37,257 nt of DNA from Pseudomonas sp. LS-2 (GTDB taxonomy: Bacteria; Pseudomonadota; Gammaproteobacteria; Pseudomonadales; Pseudomonadaceae). Location: positions 1-37,257 of the forward strand of contig NZ_QXTJ01000003.1 in assembly GCF_003605735.1 (NCBI RefSeq), in the 5' to 3' direction. Each line of letters begins with the position of its first letter. Positions within the stretch are counted from its first letter, which is position 1. The notes below the pieces were generated by a model that saw only the letters and a list, made by a program, of their open reading frames with translations, did no database searches and was not told where the DNA came from. Below, piece by piece: positions 19,101-27,709 of this stretch. Position numbers and translations under genes: made by a program.

Positions 19101-19771
19101 CAACGGGCCAACGCCAGTTCTGCTCGCATTTTTTCAATGACCTCTTGGTAGTCCGGCGCATTGAAGATAGCGGAACCGGCAACAAAGGTGTCAGCGCCAG
19201 CAGCCGCGATTTCGCGGATGTTGTTGACGTTGACGCCGCCGTCGATTTCCAGACGGATATCACGACCAGACGCGTCGATCAGCGCGCGGGCTTCGCGCAG
19301 CTTGTTGAGCGTGCCGGGAATGAACTTCTGGCCCCCAAAGCCCGGGTTGACGCTCATGAGCAGGATCATGTCGACCTTGTCCATGACGTATTCGAGCAGG
19401 TTCAGCGGGGTTGCCGGATTGAACACCAGGCCGGACTTGCAACCGCCCTCGCGGATCAACTGCAGGGAGCGGTCGATGTGCTGGGTCGCTTCCGGGTGGA
19501 ACGTAATGTAGGTCGCGCCGGCCTCGACGAAGTCGCCGATGATGCGATCCACAGGGCTGACCATCAGGTGTACGTCGATGGGCGCTGTGATGCCGTACTT
19601 GCGCAGCGCCGCGCAGACCATCGGGCCGATGGTCAGGTTGGGGACGTAGTGGTTGTCCATGACGTCGAAGTGGACGATGTCGGCGCCAGCGGCCAGAACA
19701 TTGTCGACTTCCTGACCCAGACGGGCGAAATCGGCGGACAGAATCGAAGGAGCAATGGCGAAGGGCTGCAT
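19100..19771 (-). CDS. rpe: Ribulose-phosphate 3-epimerase
   Basis: Interconverts ribulose-5-phosphate and xylulose-5-phosphate in the pentose phosphate pathway. The 223-residue TIM barrel has APSILSADF (Ser9), the metal-binding [12 protein letters not shown] segment, [12 protein letters not shown] and the EIDGGVN active-site Asp. The ATG at 19771 follows AAGGTG and gives the conserved MQPFAIAPS start; 16 upstream codons are open but unlike the family. First gene of the rpe-gph-trpE unit. Confidence 0.96.
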   Translation of the reverse strand: MQPFAIAPSILSADFARLGQEVDNVLAAGADIVHFDVMDNHYVPNLTIGPMVCAALRKYGITAPIDVHLMVSPVDRIIGDFVEAGATYITFHPEATQHIDRSLQLIREGGCKSGLVFNPATPLNLLEYVMDKVDMILLMSVNPGFGGQKFIPGTLNKLREARALIDASGRDIRLEIDGGVNVNNIREIAAAGADTFVAGSAIFNAPDYQEVIEKMRAELALAR

Positions 19772-19807
19772 GACGCACCTTTTTTGAGCGAAATCACGGT
19801 GGCGCGC

Positions 19808-19813
19808 ATTGTA
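19808..19813 (-). promoter_or_regulatory. Candidate rpe-gph-trpE -10 box
   Basis: TACAAT on the minus strand lies 36 bases before the rpe ATG and is followed by GCGCGCC. No good -35 is present at 16-18 bases. Confidence 0.4.
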
Positions 19814-19882
19814 CTCCAAGAGTTTGAGACATGGGTCGGGTGGCGGATGAATGCGGCCTCTGCAGGTCCGCTATCCAATGCT

Positions 19883-19951
19883 CTCTAGCAGCGAGGCTTG
19901 CCGGAGGCGGCGTTTTAAGATCGCTACCGCCGGCAAGCCGTGCTGCTACAG
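19883..19951. repeat. REP-like inverted repeat between rpe and the permease gene
   Basis: CTCTAGCAGCGAGGCTTGCC and a right arm reading CGGCAAGCCGTGCTGCTACAG form an imperfect palindrome around an AT-rich centre. It shares the CCGCCGGCAAGC core with the repeats at 16545 and 32946. It marks the left edge of the accessory block. Confidence 0.75.
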
Positions 19952-19971
19952 ATTAACGGGGTGCGCCGGAT

Positions 19972-21396
19972 TCAATCGATCAGAGCTTCTTTCTTCACGC
20001 GCTCGGCCTTCGCAACTGGCTTGGCATCCACCGCCTTCAGGTCCTTGCTGAAGGTCCCGTCTACTTCACCTTTGAAGAAGTTCTTGCCGTAGATGAGCAG
20101 ACACAGCACCACTCCAATCCCGAACGCCCAACTTGCGCCCTTGATCGCCAGAACCGCGCCGATCACACCGGCGATTCCCAGGTCTCTCTGACTGCGCGCC
20201 TCGAGAATGCCCAGCCGCACGCTCACGTACCCCTGAATCAGCAGCGTCAGCGACAACGCCACACCCAGAATCGGCTGAACCAGCGTCACCACCGGCAACA
20301 GCAGCAAGCCGGTGTTCGTCCCCCAGCGGAACGAGCCAACCCCGCCGATGATCGACTGCATCGCCTTCGGACCGCCTTTGAAACGCTCGATCACCACCAC
20401 CAGCATCGCCGCCCATTTTGGACCGCACATCGCAACGTCCGGGCCGAAAATGCTCATGAAGGCGTTGCGTGCACCGAAGATCAGGTGAGCACGATCCGGG
20501 TTGTAGTCCACGACTTCGTCGGTGCGGACGGTTTCCGCTTCATCGAGTAGGGATTTCGCACTGAGTACGTCACCAAAGACGATGATGTAAACCGCCAGCA
20601 TCGTCGGCAGGGCCGAAATAAACATCGACAACGGCGGCATGCCCAGGCCGAACACGGTGTAGTTGCTCCACAGGCCAGCGAAGTCCGGCTTGCTGATGCC
20701 CCATTGAATGGTCGGCCAGGGTGCTTCACCGAACAGCGGCGCGATCACCACCGCCAGCAGGATGATCGGCAGGATCCCCAGCTTTGCGAAGTTCCACCAG
20801 AACCGGTTGCGGTGTTTCAGGTCGTTGAAGTGCTGGGAGAAGATCAGGTAGAACGCGATGCCGACTGCGATGGAGATGGTCCACGGCAACACGTTGAATT
20901 TTCCGCCCACCTGAAACACGGCGATCACCGCGCTCAGACCGGCGCCGACGATGATTCCCGACTTGATTGCCGACGGCACATATTCGACGACCTTCTTCGC
21001 CATCCCGGTCGCGCCCAAGGCAATCGAGAAGACCCCCAGCATCAACTGGAACGCGATCAAGGCGTGGACACGCTCCGGGCCCATCGGGAACTGTGCACAG
21101 TAGGCCATGAGGAGCGGGACTGCGGGAGTGATCCAGCCCGGCACGGTCGGGTCGCCGAGCAAATGGTGGGTCAGGTAAAGCAGGCCGTTGAGCATCACCA
21201 CCGCCAGCGCCACTTCGAAAGGCATGCCCAGCAATTCGGTCATCAGCGGAATGGCCGCCAGGTCCACTGCGCACATCAACAGCCCTTGAAGGTAGTCCGG
21301 CATCTCGAATTTGTAGTGAATGAACGGCAACCGCACCTTGAACGGTCCGAGCGGGATGTACGGGCTTTCGCTCCGCTGTTGGGGAGTGTTGGACAT
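19972..21396 (-). CDS. NCS2/SLC23-like membrane permease, substrate unknown
   Basis: Polytopic inner-membrane protein of 474 residues with roughly 12 hydrophobic segments. The overall pattern resembles the nucleobase/ascorbate or sulfate permease superfamily: MPDYLQGLLMCAVDLAAIPLM near the start, and GDVLSAKSLLDEAE followed by GGVGSFRWGTN-like loops in the second half. It may belong to the uncharacterised DUF3360 group. The ATG at 21396 has AGG eight bases upstream; the GTG three codons earlier overlaps that site. It lies 87 bases after the iron-type dehydrogenase and is probably co-transcribed with it, so it may import that enzyme's substrate. Substrate is not deducible. Confidence 0.65.
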   Translation of the reverse strand: MSNTPQQRSESPYIPLGPFKVRLPFIHYKFEMPDYLQGLLMCAVDLAAIPLMTELLGMPFEVALAVVMLNGLLYLTHHLLGDPTVPGWITPAVPLLMAYCAQFPMGPERVHALIAFQLMLGVFSIALGATGMAKKVVEYVPSAIKSGIIVGAGLSAVIAVFQVGGKFNVLPWTISIAVGIAFYLIFSQHFNDLKHRNRFWWNFAKLGILPIILLAVVIAPLFGEAPWPTIQWGISKPDFAGLWSNYTVFGLGMPPLSMFISALPTMLAVYIIVFGDVLSAKSLLDEAETVRTDEVVDYNPDRAHLIFGARNAFMSIFGPDVAMCGPKWAAMLVVVIERFKGGPKAMQSIIGGVGSFRWGTNTGLLLLPVVTLVQPILGVALSLTLLIQGYVSVRLGILEARSQRDLGIAGVIGAVLAIKGASWAFGIGVVLCLLIYGKNFFKGEVDGTFSKDLKAVDAKPVAKAERVKKEALID

Positions 21397-21483
21397 TGAG
21401 TGCACCTGTTTTATTGGTCTTATTTGTGTGTCTTGCAGCGGCAGACGCCCGTGCGGGAGGCCGAGCGCCGTGGCTCTTGGGGA

Positions 21484-22647
21484 TCAGTAAGCTGCCCGGT
21501 AGATCTTCTCGATATCGCCTGCGGTCAATTTGCGTGGGTTGTTGCGCATCAGGCGGTCGATCTTGCTGGCCTCTTCAGCCATCGCAGGAATCGCGTCTTC
21601 GGGCACGTTGAAACTGCGCATGCCGGACGGGATATCCACAGCGGCGCACAGATCGGCCATGGCTTTGACGGCCTGATCGGCAGCGTCCTTGTCGCTCAGG
21701 TCGGCGACACGCACACCCATGGCTTCGGCGATGTCGCGGAAGCGCTCGACGCAGGCCATCTTGTTCCACTCCATGACGTACGGCAGCAACAAGGCATTGC
21801 TGACCCCGTGAGCGATGTTGAAACGCCCCCCCAACGGATAGGCCAGCGCATGCACCGCGCCCACGCCCGCGTTGCCGAATGCCATCCCGGCCATGAGGCT
21901 GGCGGTGGCCATGTCTTCCCGGGCTTGCAGGTTGGAAGGATTGGCGTAAGCCTTGGGCAACGCCTTGGCGATCAGTTTGATAGCGCCTAGGGCGATGGCG
22001 TCGGTGATCGGCGAGGCGTTAACCGACAGATACGACTCGACCGCATGCACCAATGCGTCAACGCCGCTGGCCGCGGTGACGCTGCGCGGGCAGGTCAGCG
22101 TCATGATCGGGCTGACGAGCGCGACGTCCGGCAGCAGGTAATCGCTGACGATGCCCTTTTTGAGCTGGGCCTCCTTGTCGGAGAAGATCGCCACGTTGGT
22201 CACCTCCGAGCCAGTACCTGCGGTGGTCGGGATGGCGATCAGCGCAGGACCTTTGCGCTTCACCAGATCGACGCCGAACAGTTCGGTCAACGGGCCTTCA
22301 TGCCCGGCGAACGCGGCGACGCCTTTGGCGATGTCGATGGCGCTGCCGCCTCCCAGACCAATCAGACCGTCATGACCGCCCTCGCGATAGGCGCGGGTGC
22401 AGTCTTCAACGATCGATATTTCAGGCTCGGGTCTGACCTGATCGAAAATGCCATAACGACGGCCACCGAGTTGCGCCAGCGCCAGATCGACGGTACCTGA
22501 CTTGACGAGGATGGCATCAGTGACGATCAGGGGATTGTTGACGTTGAGGCGGGTCAGCTCGGCGGCAAGCTGCTCAATGGCGGCAGGGCCGGTGATCAGT
22601 TTGTTGGCGATTTTGAAGGCGCTGATTTTGGAGGCAGAGGTGCTCAT
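21484..22647 (-). CDS. Iron-type (group III) alcohol dehydrogenase
   Basis: NAD(P)-dependent, metal-containing alcohol dehydrogenase of 387 residues. The dinucleotide motif GGGSAID is at 99-105 and PTTAGTGSEVTN at 140-151. The metal ligands Asp197, His201, His266 and His280 are all present (GVDALVHAVE, HALAYPLGG, HG), so it should be active. The family acts on short-chain alcohols, diols and hydroxyacids; the substrate here is unknown. AGGA lies 12 bases before the ATG. A sigma-54 promoter at 22698-22714 precedes it, and a PAS/AAA+ activator gene lies directly upstream, which implies inducible use of a particular alcohol. Confidence 0.9.
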   Translation of the reverse strand: MSTSASKISAFKIANKLITGPAAIEQLAAELTRLNVNNPLIVTDAILVKSGTVDLALAQLGGRRYGIFDQVRPEPEISIVEDCTRAYREGGHDGLIGLGGGSAIDIAKGVAAFAGHEGPLTELFGVDLVKRKGPALIAIPTTAGTGSEVTNVAIFSDKEAQLKKGIVSDYLLPDVALVSPIMTLTCPRSVTAASGVDALVHAVESYLSVNASPITDAIALGAIKLIAKALPKAYANPSNLQAREDMATASLMAGMAFGNAGVGAVHALAYPLGGRFNIAHGVSNALLLPYVMEWNKMACVERFRDIAEAMGVRVADLSDKDAADQAVKAMADLCAAVDIPSGMRSFNVPEDAIPAMAEEASKIDRLMRNNPRKLTAGDIEKIYRAAY

Positions 22648-22697
22648 CGGGCTCGTCCTGTGTGCGTTGTTTTATTGGAAGACGTGCCGGAACAGAT

Positions 22698-22714
22698 AGC
22701 GAAAGCTGTGCCAG
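22698..22714 (-). promoter_or_regulatory. Sigma-54 (-24/-12) promoter of the dehydrogenase gene
   Basis: On the minus strand CTGGCACAGCTTTCGCT matches TGGCAC-N5-TTGC with one mismatch in the -12 element. The invariant GG and GC are exactly 10 bases apart. It leaves a leader of about 40 bases before the ATG. A sigma-54 activator gene is adjacent. Confidence 0.75.
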
Positions 22715-22716
22715 TA

Positions 22717-22749
22717 CGCGCAAGGGCCCATGAACTGGGGCTTTGCGCG
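22717..22749. promoter_or_regulatory. Inverted repeat beside the sigma-54 promoter
   Basis: CGCGCAAGGGCCC (22717-22729) and GGGGCTTTGCGCG (22737-22749) are inverted arms matching at 11 of 13 positions around a 7-base centre. It starts two bases upstream of the -24 box. Such a palindrome could be the activator's binding site, although it is closer to the promoter than most enhancer sites. Confidence 0.5.
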
Positions 22750-22830
22750 ATTCACCTGAGGTTTGAAGGGCTTTTTACAGGGCAGTTCTGATCAGCTTTT
22801 TGCTCGAATTCAGGGGCCTTGATTGAAATC

Positions 22831-24204
22831 CTAATCAGAACGCTCCCAGCGTTTCATCTTCTGCACCACCGTCGCTTGGCTCACGCCCAATGCCTTGGCC
22901 GCCAAGCGCGTGGTCTTGTGAGCCTGCAATGCGGCGCGAATCGCCGAACGTTCGGCGTTCTCCAATACCTTGCGCAGGGGCAGGCGGCTGTCGTCGGTGT
23001 TCTGCGGATTGAGGTTGAGGATTTCCTCGGGCAGATCCAGCGCCTCGATGGTCCCGGTCTGATTGGTGACCACCAGCCGCTCGACGATGTTGATCAACTC
23101 GCGAATGTTGCCCGGCCAAGCGTATTCGCACATCAGATCGAGGGCTTCGAGGCTCCATTGCAGCTGCCGCTCGTAGCGGACGTTGAAGCTGTCGAGGTAG
23201 TAATGCAGCAGTGGCGGGATTTCTTCGCTGCGCTCGCGCAAAGCCGGAATGTTGATCGGCACCACGTTGAGCCGGTAATACAGATCAGCGCGAAATCGCC
23301 CTTCTGCCACCAGTTGTTTGAGGTCGTGATGAGTCGCACTGATGATCCGTACGTCGACCTCTTTCAATTCCAGCCCGCCGACCGGAATGAAGCGATTTTC
23401 CTCGATGACCTTGAGCAGCTTCACCTGAACCGGCAGCGGCAGATCGCCGATTTCATCGAGAAACAGCGTGCCGTGGTGAGCCAGTTCCAGCAGACCGCGC
23501 TTGCCTTTCGGGCCTGCCCCGGTGAATGCGCCGGGGGCGTAGCCGAACAATTCGGCTTCGATGAGGTTTTCCGGCAACGCGCCGCAGTTGAGCGCCAGAA
23601 ACGGCTCGCTGGCCCGAGGGCTAGCGTTGTGGATGAACTGCGCGACAAGGGTTTTGCCGACACCGGTTTCGCCTTGCAGCAGGACTTTCACCGAACTGTT
23701 CGCGACTTGTCTGGCGAGGGCGAAGACGCGTCCCGAGACTTCCTGGTCAGCCATCAACGGTGAGTGCAGGAGATTATCGCGCTGACCGGCATGCAGCTTG
23801 GCTGTGCTGTTGCGCAGCTGCTTGAGCTGCTGAAGCTCGTCGCGCTCGTGCTTCATGCGCAGCAGTTCGGTCATGTCACGAACGGTGCTGACGACGTAGG
23901 AAATACGGTGATCGGCATCAAGAATCGGCGTGGCGCTGACCAGCAGTTTCTTGCCTTGGCTCAGGCTCTGCATCACCGAAACGGGGCGGCCCTCCTGCAA
24001 GACGCGCAATGAGGCGGATTGTGAAATGACGCCCTCCTTGACCAGTTCCTGCATCGGGCGACCCACAAGATCGGTGCCGCTGAGGCCGGTCAGTCGCTCA
24101 TAGGCGTGGTTGACCTTGAGCGTCTTGCCGTCGCCATCGGTGATATAGACGCCGTCATGCAGAGCGTTGAGCAGTTCTTCGAAACTGGCGTCGTTGACGT
24201 TCAC
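22831..24204 (-). CDS. Sigma-54-dependent PAS/AAA+/Fis transcriptional activator
   Basis: Enhancer-binding protein of 457 residues. A PAS sensor domain (about 5-115) is joined by a coiled helix (MKHERDELQQLKQLRN) to the AAA+ domain. This has Walker A GETGVGKT (178-185), the sigma-54 contact loop GAFTGA (225-230) and Walker B TLFLDE (246-251). A Fis-type helix-turn-helix ends the protein (TRLAAKALGVSQATVVQKMKR). There is no receiver domain, so a small ligand probably acts through PAS. The start is a GTG at 24204 with GGAG seven bases before. It most likely activates the downstream dehydrogenase and permease. Confidence 0.9.
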   Translation of the reverse strand: MNVNDASFEELLNALHDGVYITDGDGKTLKVNHAYERLTGLSGTDLVGRPMQELVKEGVISQSASLRVLQEGRPVSVMQSLSQGKKLLVSATPILDADHRISYVVSTVRDMTELLRMKHERDELQQLKQLRNSTAKLHAGQRDNLLHSPLMADQEVSGRVFALARQVANSSVKVLLQGETGVGKTLVAQFIHNASPRASEPFLALNCGALPENLIEAELFGYAPGAFTGAGPKGKRGLLELAHHGTLFLDEIGDLPLPVQVKLLKVIEENRFIPVGGLELKEVDVRIISATHHDLKQLVAEGRFRADLYYRLNVVPINIPALRERSEEIPPLLHYYLDSFNVRYERQLQWSLEALDLMCEYAWPGNIRELINIVERLVVTNQTGTIEALDLPEEILNLNPQNTDDSRLPLRKVLENAERSAIRAALQAHKTTRLAAKALGVSQATVVQKMKRWERSD

Positions 24205-24297
24205 CGAGTGGCTCCATGCATGAGGTGGGAGCGGTGAAGTTTAAACGGTGTGGAGCGGGTTGCAGAGCAGACGTTGGTCTTGAAAATGACTGACGAT

Positions 24298-24400
24298 GAT
24301 CGTCCCCTCGCTGTGGGTGGTAACGACTCGTTGAACGCTCCGCGTCTGGGTGACGCGGAGCGTCACGGCATGCATGCCCACGCAGAACGTGGGCACGATC
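24298..24400. repeat. Long composite palindromic intergenic repeat
   Basis: Terminal inverted GATCGT (24298) and ACGATC (24395) enclose two hairpins. One is ACGCTCCGCGT/ACGCGGAGCGT with a 7-base loop (24335-24363). The other is GCCCACG/CGTGGGC with a 5-base loop (24376-24394). The sequence resembles the roughly 100-base intergenic element common in P. syringae and P. fluorescens genomes, of the same general look as E622-type repeats. It lies between agtD and the sigma-54 activator and marks the right edge of the accessory block. Confidence 0.8.
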
Positions 24401-24407
24401 AGCATGT

Positions 24408-25232
24408 TTATTCAGCCGCCGTGCGCAGCTTCTCGCTGCGCCCACGCAACCACTCCAGCACCAGCAACAGCACCACCGAAAAGCCAATCAGCAAGGTCGC
24501 GGCGGCGGCGATGGTCGGGCTGAGGTTTTCACGGATGCCGCTGAACATCTGGCGAGGCAGGGTCGCCTGTTCGGGGCCGGCGAGGAACAACGTCACCACC
24601 ACTTCGTCGAACGAGGTCGCAAAGGCGAACAAAGCACCGGAAATCACCCCCGGCGCAATCAGCGGCAGGGTCACCCGGCGAAACGCCGTCACCGGCGAAG
24701 CACCGAGACTGGCCGCCGCCCGCACCAGGTTGTAATTGAAGCCTTGCAGCGTCGCCGACACGGTGATGATCACAAACGGCACACCCAACACTGCGTGCAC
24801 CAGAATCAACGAGGTGTAGCTGTTACCCAGGCCTAATGGCGCAAAGAACAGGTAGCTCGCCACACCGACGATCACCACGGGCACGACCATCGGCGAAATC
24901 ACCAGCGCCATCACCAGCGACTTGCCGGGGAAGTTGCTGCGGGTCAGTCCGATCGCAGCCAGTGTGCCGAACCCCATCGCCAGGACTGTGGCTGCCGGGG
25001 CGACGATCAGGCTGTTCTTCAGTGCTCGCATCCACTCAGCCGAACCGAAGAAGTCCTGATACCAGTGCAGCGAGAAGCCCTGCAGCGGATAGACCAAAAA
25101 GCTGCCGGAGTTGAATGACAGCGGCACGATGACCAGCACCGGCAGCACCAGGAATAACAGAATCAGGCCGCACAGAATGCGCAGTGCGTAGTACCAGACC
25201 CGCTCGATGGGCGAGGAATAAGGGCTCAACAT
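24408..25232 (-). CDS. agtD: ABC importer permease AgtD
   Basis: Inner-membrane permease of the PotC/spermidine-type branch, 274 residues, with about six membrane helices. The cytoplasmic EAA loop is RAAASLGASPVTAFRRVTLPLIAPG (about 165-190), the contact for the ATPase. The family name rests on synteny with P. aeruginosa agtABCD, which imports 4-aminobutyrate and 5-aminovalerate. It begins 10 bases after agtC stops, so it is the last gene of the operon. A composite repeat follows its stop. Confidence 0.88.
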   Translation of the reverse strand: MLSPYSSPIERVWYYALRILCGLILLFLVLPVLVIVPLSFNSGSFLVYPLQGFSLHWYQDFFGSAEWMRALKNSLIVAPAATVLAMGFGTLAAIGLTRSNFPGKSLVMALVISPMVVPVVIVGVASYLFFAPLGLGNSYTSLILVHAVLGVPFVIITVSATLQGFNYNLVRAAASLGASPVTAFRRVTLPLIAPGVISGALFAFATSFDEVVVTLFLAGPEQATLPRQMFSGIRENLSPTIAAAATLLIGFSVVLLLVLEWLRGRSEKLRTAAE

Positions 25233-25242
25233 TACAGTCTCC

Positions 25243-26490
25243 TCAGCTCAGACGCAGGCGGCTGGCGCCGACCAGCCAGCTATAAATCAAATAGAGCACG
25301 ACGGTCGCCAGCAACAGCAGGCCGCCCAGTGCCGTGGCCATGCCCCAGTTGATGCTGGTGTTGGTGTAGAACGCCACGAAATAGCTGACCATCTGGTCGT
25401 TCGGGCTGCCCAGCAGTGCCGGGGTGATGTAGTAGCCAATGGCGAGGATGAAGACCAACAGACAGCCCGCGCCCACGCCGGCGTAGGTCTGCGGAAAGTA
25501 CACCCGCCAGAAGCTGGCGAAGGGGTTGCAGCCCAGCGAGATCGCTGCGCGCATGTAAGTCGGGGAGATGCCTTTCATCACGCTGTAGATCGGCAGGATC
25601 ATGAACGGCAGCATGATATGAACCATCGAGATGTAGACGCCCACCCGGTTGAACACCAGCTCCAGCGGTTTATCGATGATTCCCAGGGCCATGAGTGCAC
25701 CGTTGATCAGACCACTCGATTGCAGCAGGACGATCCAGGCAGCGACGCGGACCAGAATCGAGGTCCAGAACGGCAGCAGAACCAGAATCATCAGTAAGTT
25801 GCTTTGTCGTGAAGGCAGGTTCGCCAGCAGGTACGCCAGTGGATAGGCGAGAAACAGGCAGATCACCGTAATCACCAGGCCCATCCAGAAGGTGCGGGCA
25901 AAGATGTCGATGTAGATCGCCTGATCAGGCGTCGCCGGCGCCACTTCACCAAGATCATCGATGCGATGGTCGACAGCGGCCAGCAGGTAATAGGGCGTCA
26001 AGCTCGACGTGTTGCGACGGATCGCCTGCCAGTACGCCGGATCACCCCAACGCTCGTCGATGGCTTCCAGCGCTTCCTTATAGGAAGCAGGCTCTTCCTT
26101 CAATGGGAGGGCTCGGGCAGTTTTCGCCAACAGGCTGCGGTAGCCGGCAAGCTCCTGGTTCAGGCGCTTGGACAGGTCGCCCAGTGTCTGATTCTTGCGG
26201 GCGTCGGCCAGATCCTGACTTGCTGCCTTGTACACCGCTTCCGGTGGCAGACCCTTGCCATCCCACTTGGAAACCTGGACGACAGTGAGCGGCATGCCGC
26301 CGACCACTTCGGGGTTGTTCACGCTCTTGTAGAGCAGGGCCGCGATGGGCACCAGGAATACCAACAGCAGAAAAATCGCCAATGGCGCGATCAACGCCTG
26401 AGCCTTCCAGCGGTTCACACGCTCGGCACGGGCCAGGCGTTGCTTCAAGGTCGGGCTGGCGCCTTCAGTCAGGGGCACGGCGGTGGCCAT
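25243..26490 (-). CDS. agtC: ABC importer permease AgtC
   Basis: PotB-type permease of 415 residues, longer than the usual 280-300. A first helix (about 33-55) is followed by an extended periplasmic insert of about 150 residues with many Lys/Glu/Gln, then the standard permease core. The EAA-like loop is RAAISLGCNPFASFWRVYFPQTYAG. Such large loops occur in the polyamine/opine branch and may touch the binding protein. The ATG at 26490 is the third gene of agtABCD; a 98-base gap separates it from agtB. Confidence 0.88.
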   Translation of the reverse strand: MATAVPLTEGASPTLKQRLARAERVNRWKAQALIAPLAIFLLLVFLVPIAALLYKSVNNPEVVGGMPLTVVQVSKWDGKGLPPEAVYKAASQDLADARKNQTLGDLSKRLNQELAGYRSLLAKTARALPLKEEPASYKEALEAIDERWGDPAYWQAIRRNTSSLTPYYLLAAVDHRIDDLGEVAPATPDQAIYIDIFARTFWMGLVITVICLFLAYPLAYLLANLPSRQSNLLMILVLLPFWTSILVRVAAWIVLLQSSGLINGALMALGIIDKPLELVFNRVGVYISMVHIMLPFMILPIYSVMKGISPTYMRAAISLGCNPFASFWRVYFPQTYAGVGAGCLLVFILAIGYYITPALLGSPNDQMVSYFVAFYTNTSINWGMATALGGLLLLATVVLYLIYSWLVGASRLRLS

Positions 26491-26588
26491 AGCGAACTCC
26501 GAAATCTTTCAACAAAGGGTGCGTTGCCTCACCGTTGACGGAGAGAAAACGCACCCGGATCTGACTCAACCCAAACAGCTTGCCAGGG

Positions 26589-27620
26589 TTACTTGGCAGC
26601 CCAGGAGTTGAAACGCTGCTCCAGGTTCTCGCCGAAGTCGGCCCAGAATTTCACGTCGATCTGCACTTGATCCTTGATGTTGTCAGGAGTGGTCGGCATG
26701 TTCTTCAGGGTTTCCGGGCTCAGCATCGAAACGGCCTGGGTGTTGGCCGGGCCGTAAGCGATGTTCTCGGAGTAGGCCTTCTGCTGTTCAGGCTTGAGGG
26801 TGTAAGCCAGGAATTTTTTCGCTTCCTCGGCGTTTTTTGCGCCCTTCGGAATGGCCCATGCGTCGAAGTCGTACACGCCGCCGGTCCAGACCACTTTCAG
26901 GTTGCTTTCTTTCTGCACGGCAGCGATGCGACCGTTATAGGCCGAGCTCATCACGACATCACCCGATTGCAGGAACTGCGGCGGCTGTGCGCCCGCTTCC
27001 CACCACTGGATGCTTGGCTTGAGCTTGTCGAGCATTTTGAAGGCGCGGTCCTGACCTTCTTTGGTCGCCAGTACTTTGTAGACGTCTTTGGGCGCAACAC
27101 CGTCAGCCATCAGGGCAAATTCCAGGGTGTACTTGGCGCCTTTACGCAGGCCGCGCTTGCCCGGGAATTTCTCGGTGTTCCAGAAATCGGCCCAGCCGGT
27201 CGGTGCGGATTTCAGTTTGTCTGCGTTGTAGGCCAGCACGGTCGACCACACGAAGAAGCCCACGCCGCAGGTCTGGATCGCGCCCGGCACGTAGTCTTCT
27301 TTCTTGCCCAGAATGGCCGGATCGATCTCCTCGAACATGTCTTCGTCGCAACCGCGCGCCAGTTCAGGAGACTCGACTTCTACCAGATCCCAACTCACGC
27401 TTTTGGTGTCGACCATGGCTTTGACCTTGGCCATCTCACCGTTGTACTCGCCGGCAATGATCTTGCCATTGCCTGCTTTCTCCCACGGTGCGTAGAAGGC
27501 TTTTTCCTGAGCCGTCTTGTTCGCGCCACCGAAGGAAATGACAGTCAGATCGGCTGCCATGGCTTGCGCCGCGCACATCATGCCGACCGATAGAGCGGTG
27601 AGCTTTAATGTCTTGAGCAT
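26589..27620 (-). CDS. agtB: Periplasmic solute-binding protein AgtB
   Basis: Periplasmic receptor of the PotD/PotF-like family, 343 residues. A signal peptide of about 22 residues ends at AAQAMA before ADLTVISFGG. Mid-protein features such as SYDLVEV-like (SWDLVEVESPELARGCDE) and GDVVMSSAYNGR fit the spermidine/putrescine fold. By synteny it binds 4-aminobutyrate, 5-aminovalerate or related compounds. The ATG has GGAG at good spacing, and the bases between the two read AAAAATAA, a catabolite-activity motif. A gap of 89 bases separates it from agtA. Confidence 0.9.
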   Translation of the reverse strand: MLKTLKLTALSVGMMCAAQAMAADLTVISFGGANKTAQEKAFYAPWEKAGNGKIIAGEYNGEMAKVKAMVDTKSVSWDLVEVESPELARGCDEDMFEEIDPAILGKKEDYVPGAIQTCGVGFFVWSTVLAYNADKLKSAPTGWADFWNTEKFPGKRGLRKGAKYTLEFALMADGVAPKDVYKVLATKEGQDRAFKMLDKLKPSIQWWEAGAQPPQFLQSGDVVMSSAYNGRIAAVQKESNLKVVWTGGVYDFDAWAIPKGAKNAEEAKKFLAYTLKPEQQKAYSENIAYGPANTQAVSMLSPETLKNMPTTPDNIKDQVQIDVKFWADFGENLEQRFNSWAAK

Positions 27621-27628
27621 TTATTTTT
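27621..27628 (-). promoter_or_regulatory. Catabolite-activity (Crc/Hfq) motif at the agtB start
   Basis: On the minus strand AAAAATAA lies directly between the Shine-Dalgarno GGAG and the ATG. It matches the AANAANAA motif bound by Hfq/Crc in Pseudomonas carbon catabolite repression. Function is inferred from position and match. Confidence 0.5.
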
Positions 27629-27709
27629 CTCTCCACGAACAATGTTGGTTAAGCGATGGGGGCGATCATTCGCCTCTGATTGCTTCGGTTTGCGACTACA
27701 GCGGTTGAA

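Noticed and set aside
26580..27593. Plus-strand open frame of 337 codons opposite agtB
   Set aside because: The minus strand encodes a binding protein with signal peptide and ribosome site; the plus-strand product is low in known features and rich in His/Gly/Arg as antisense frames are.
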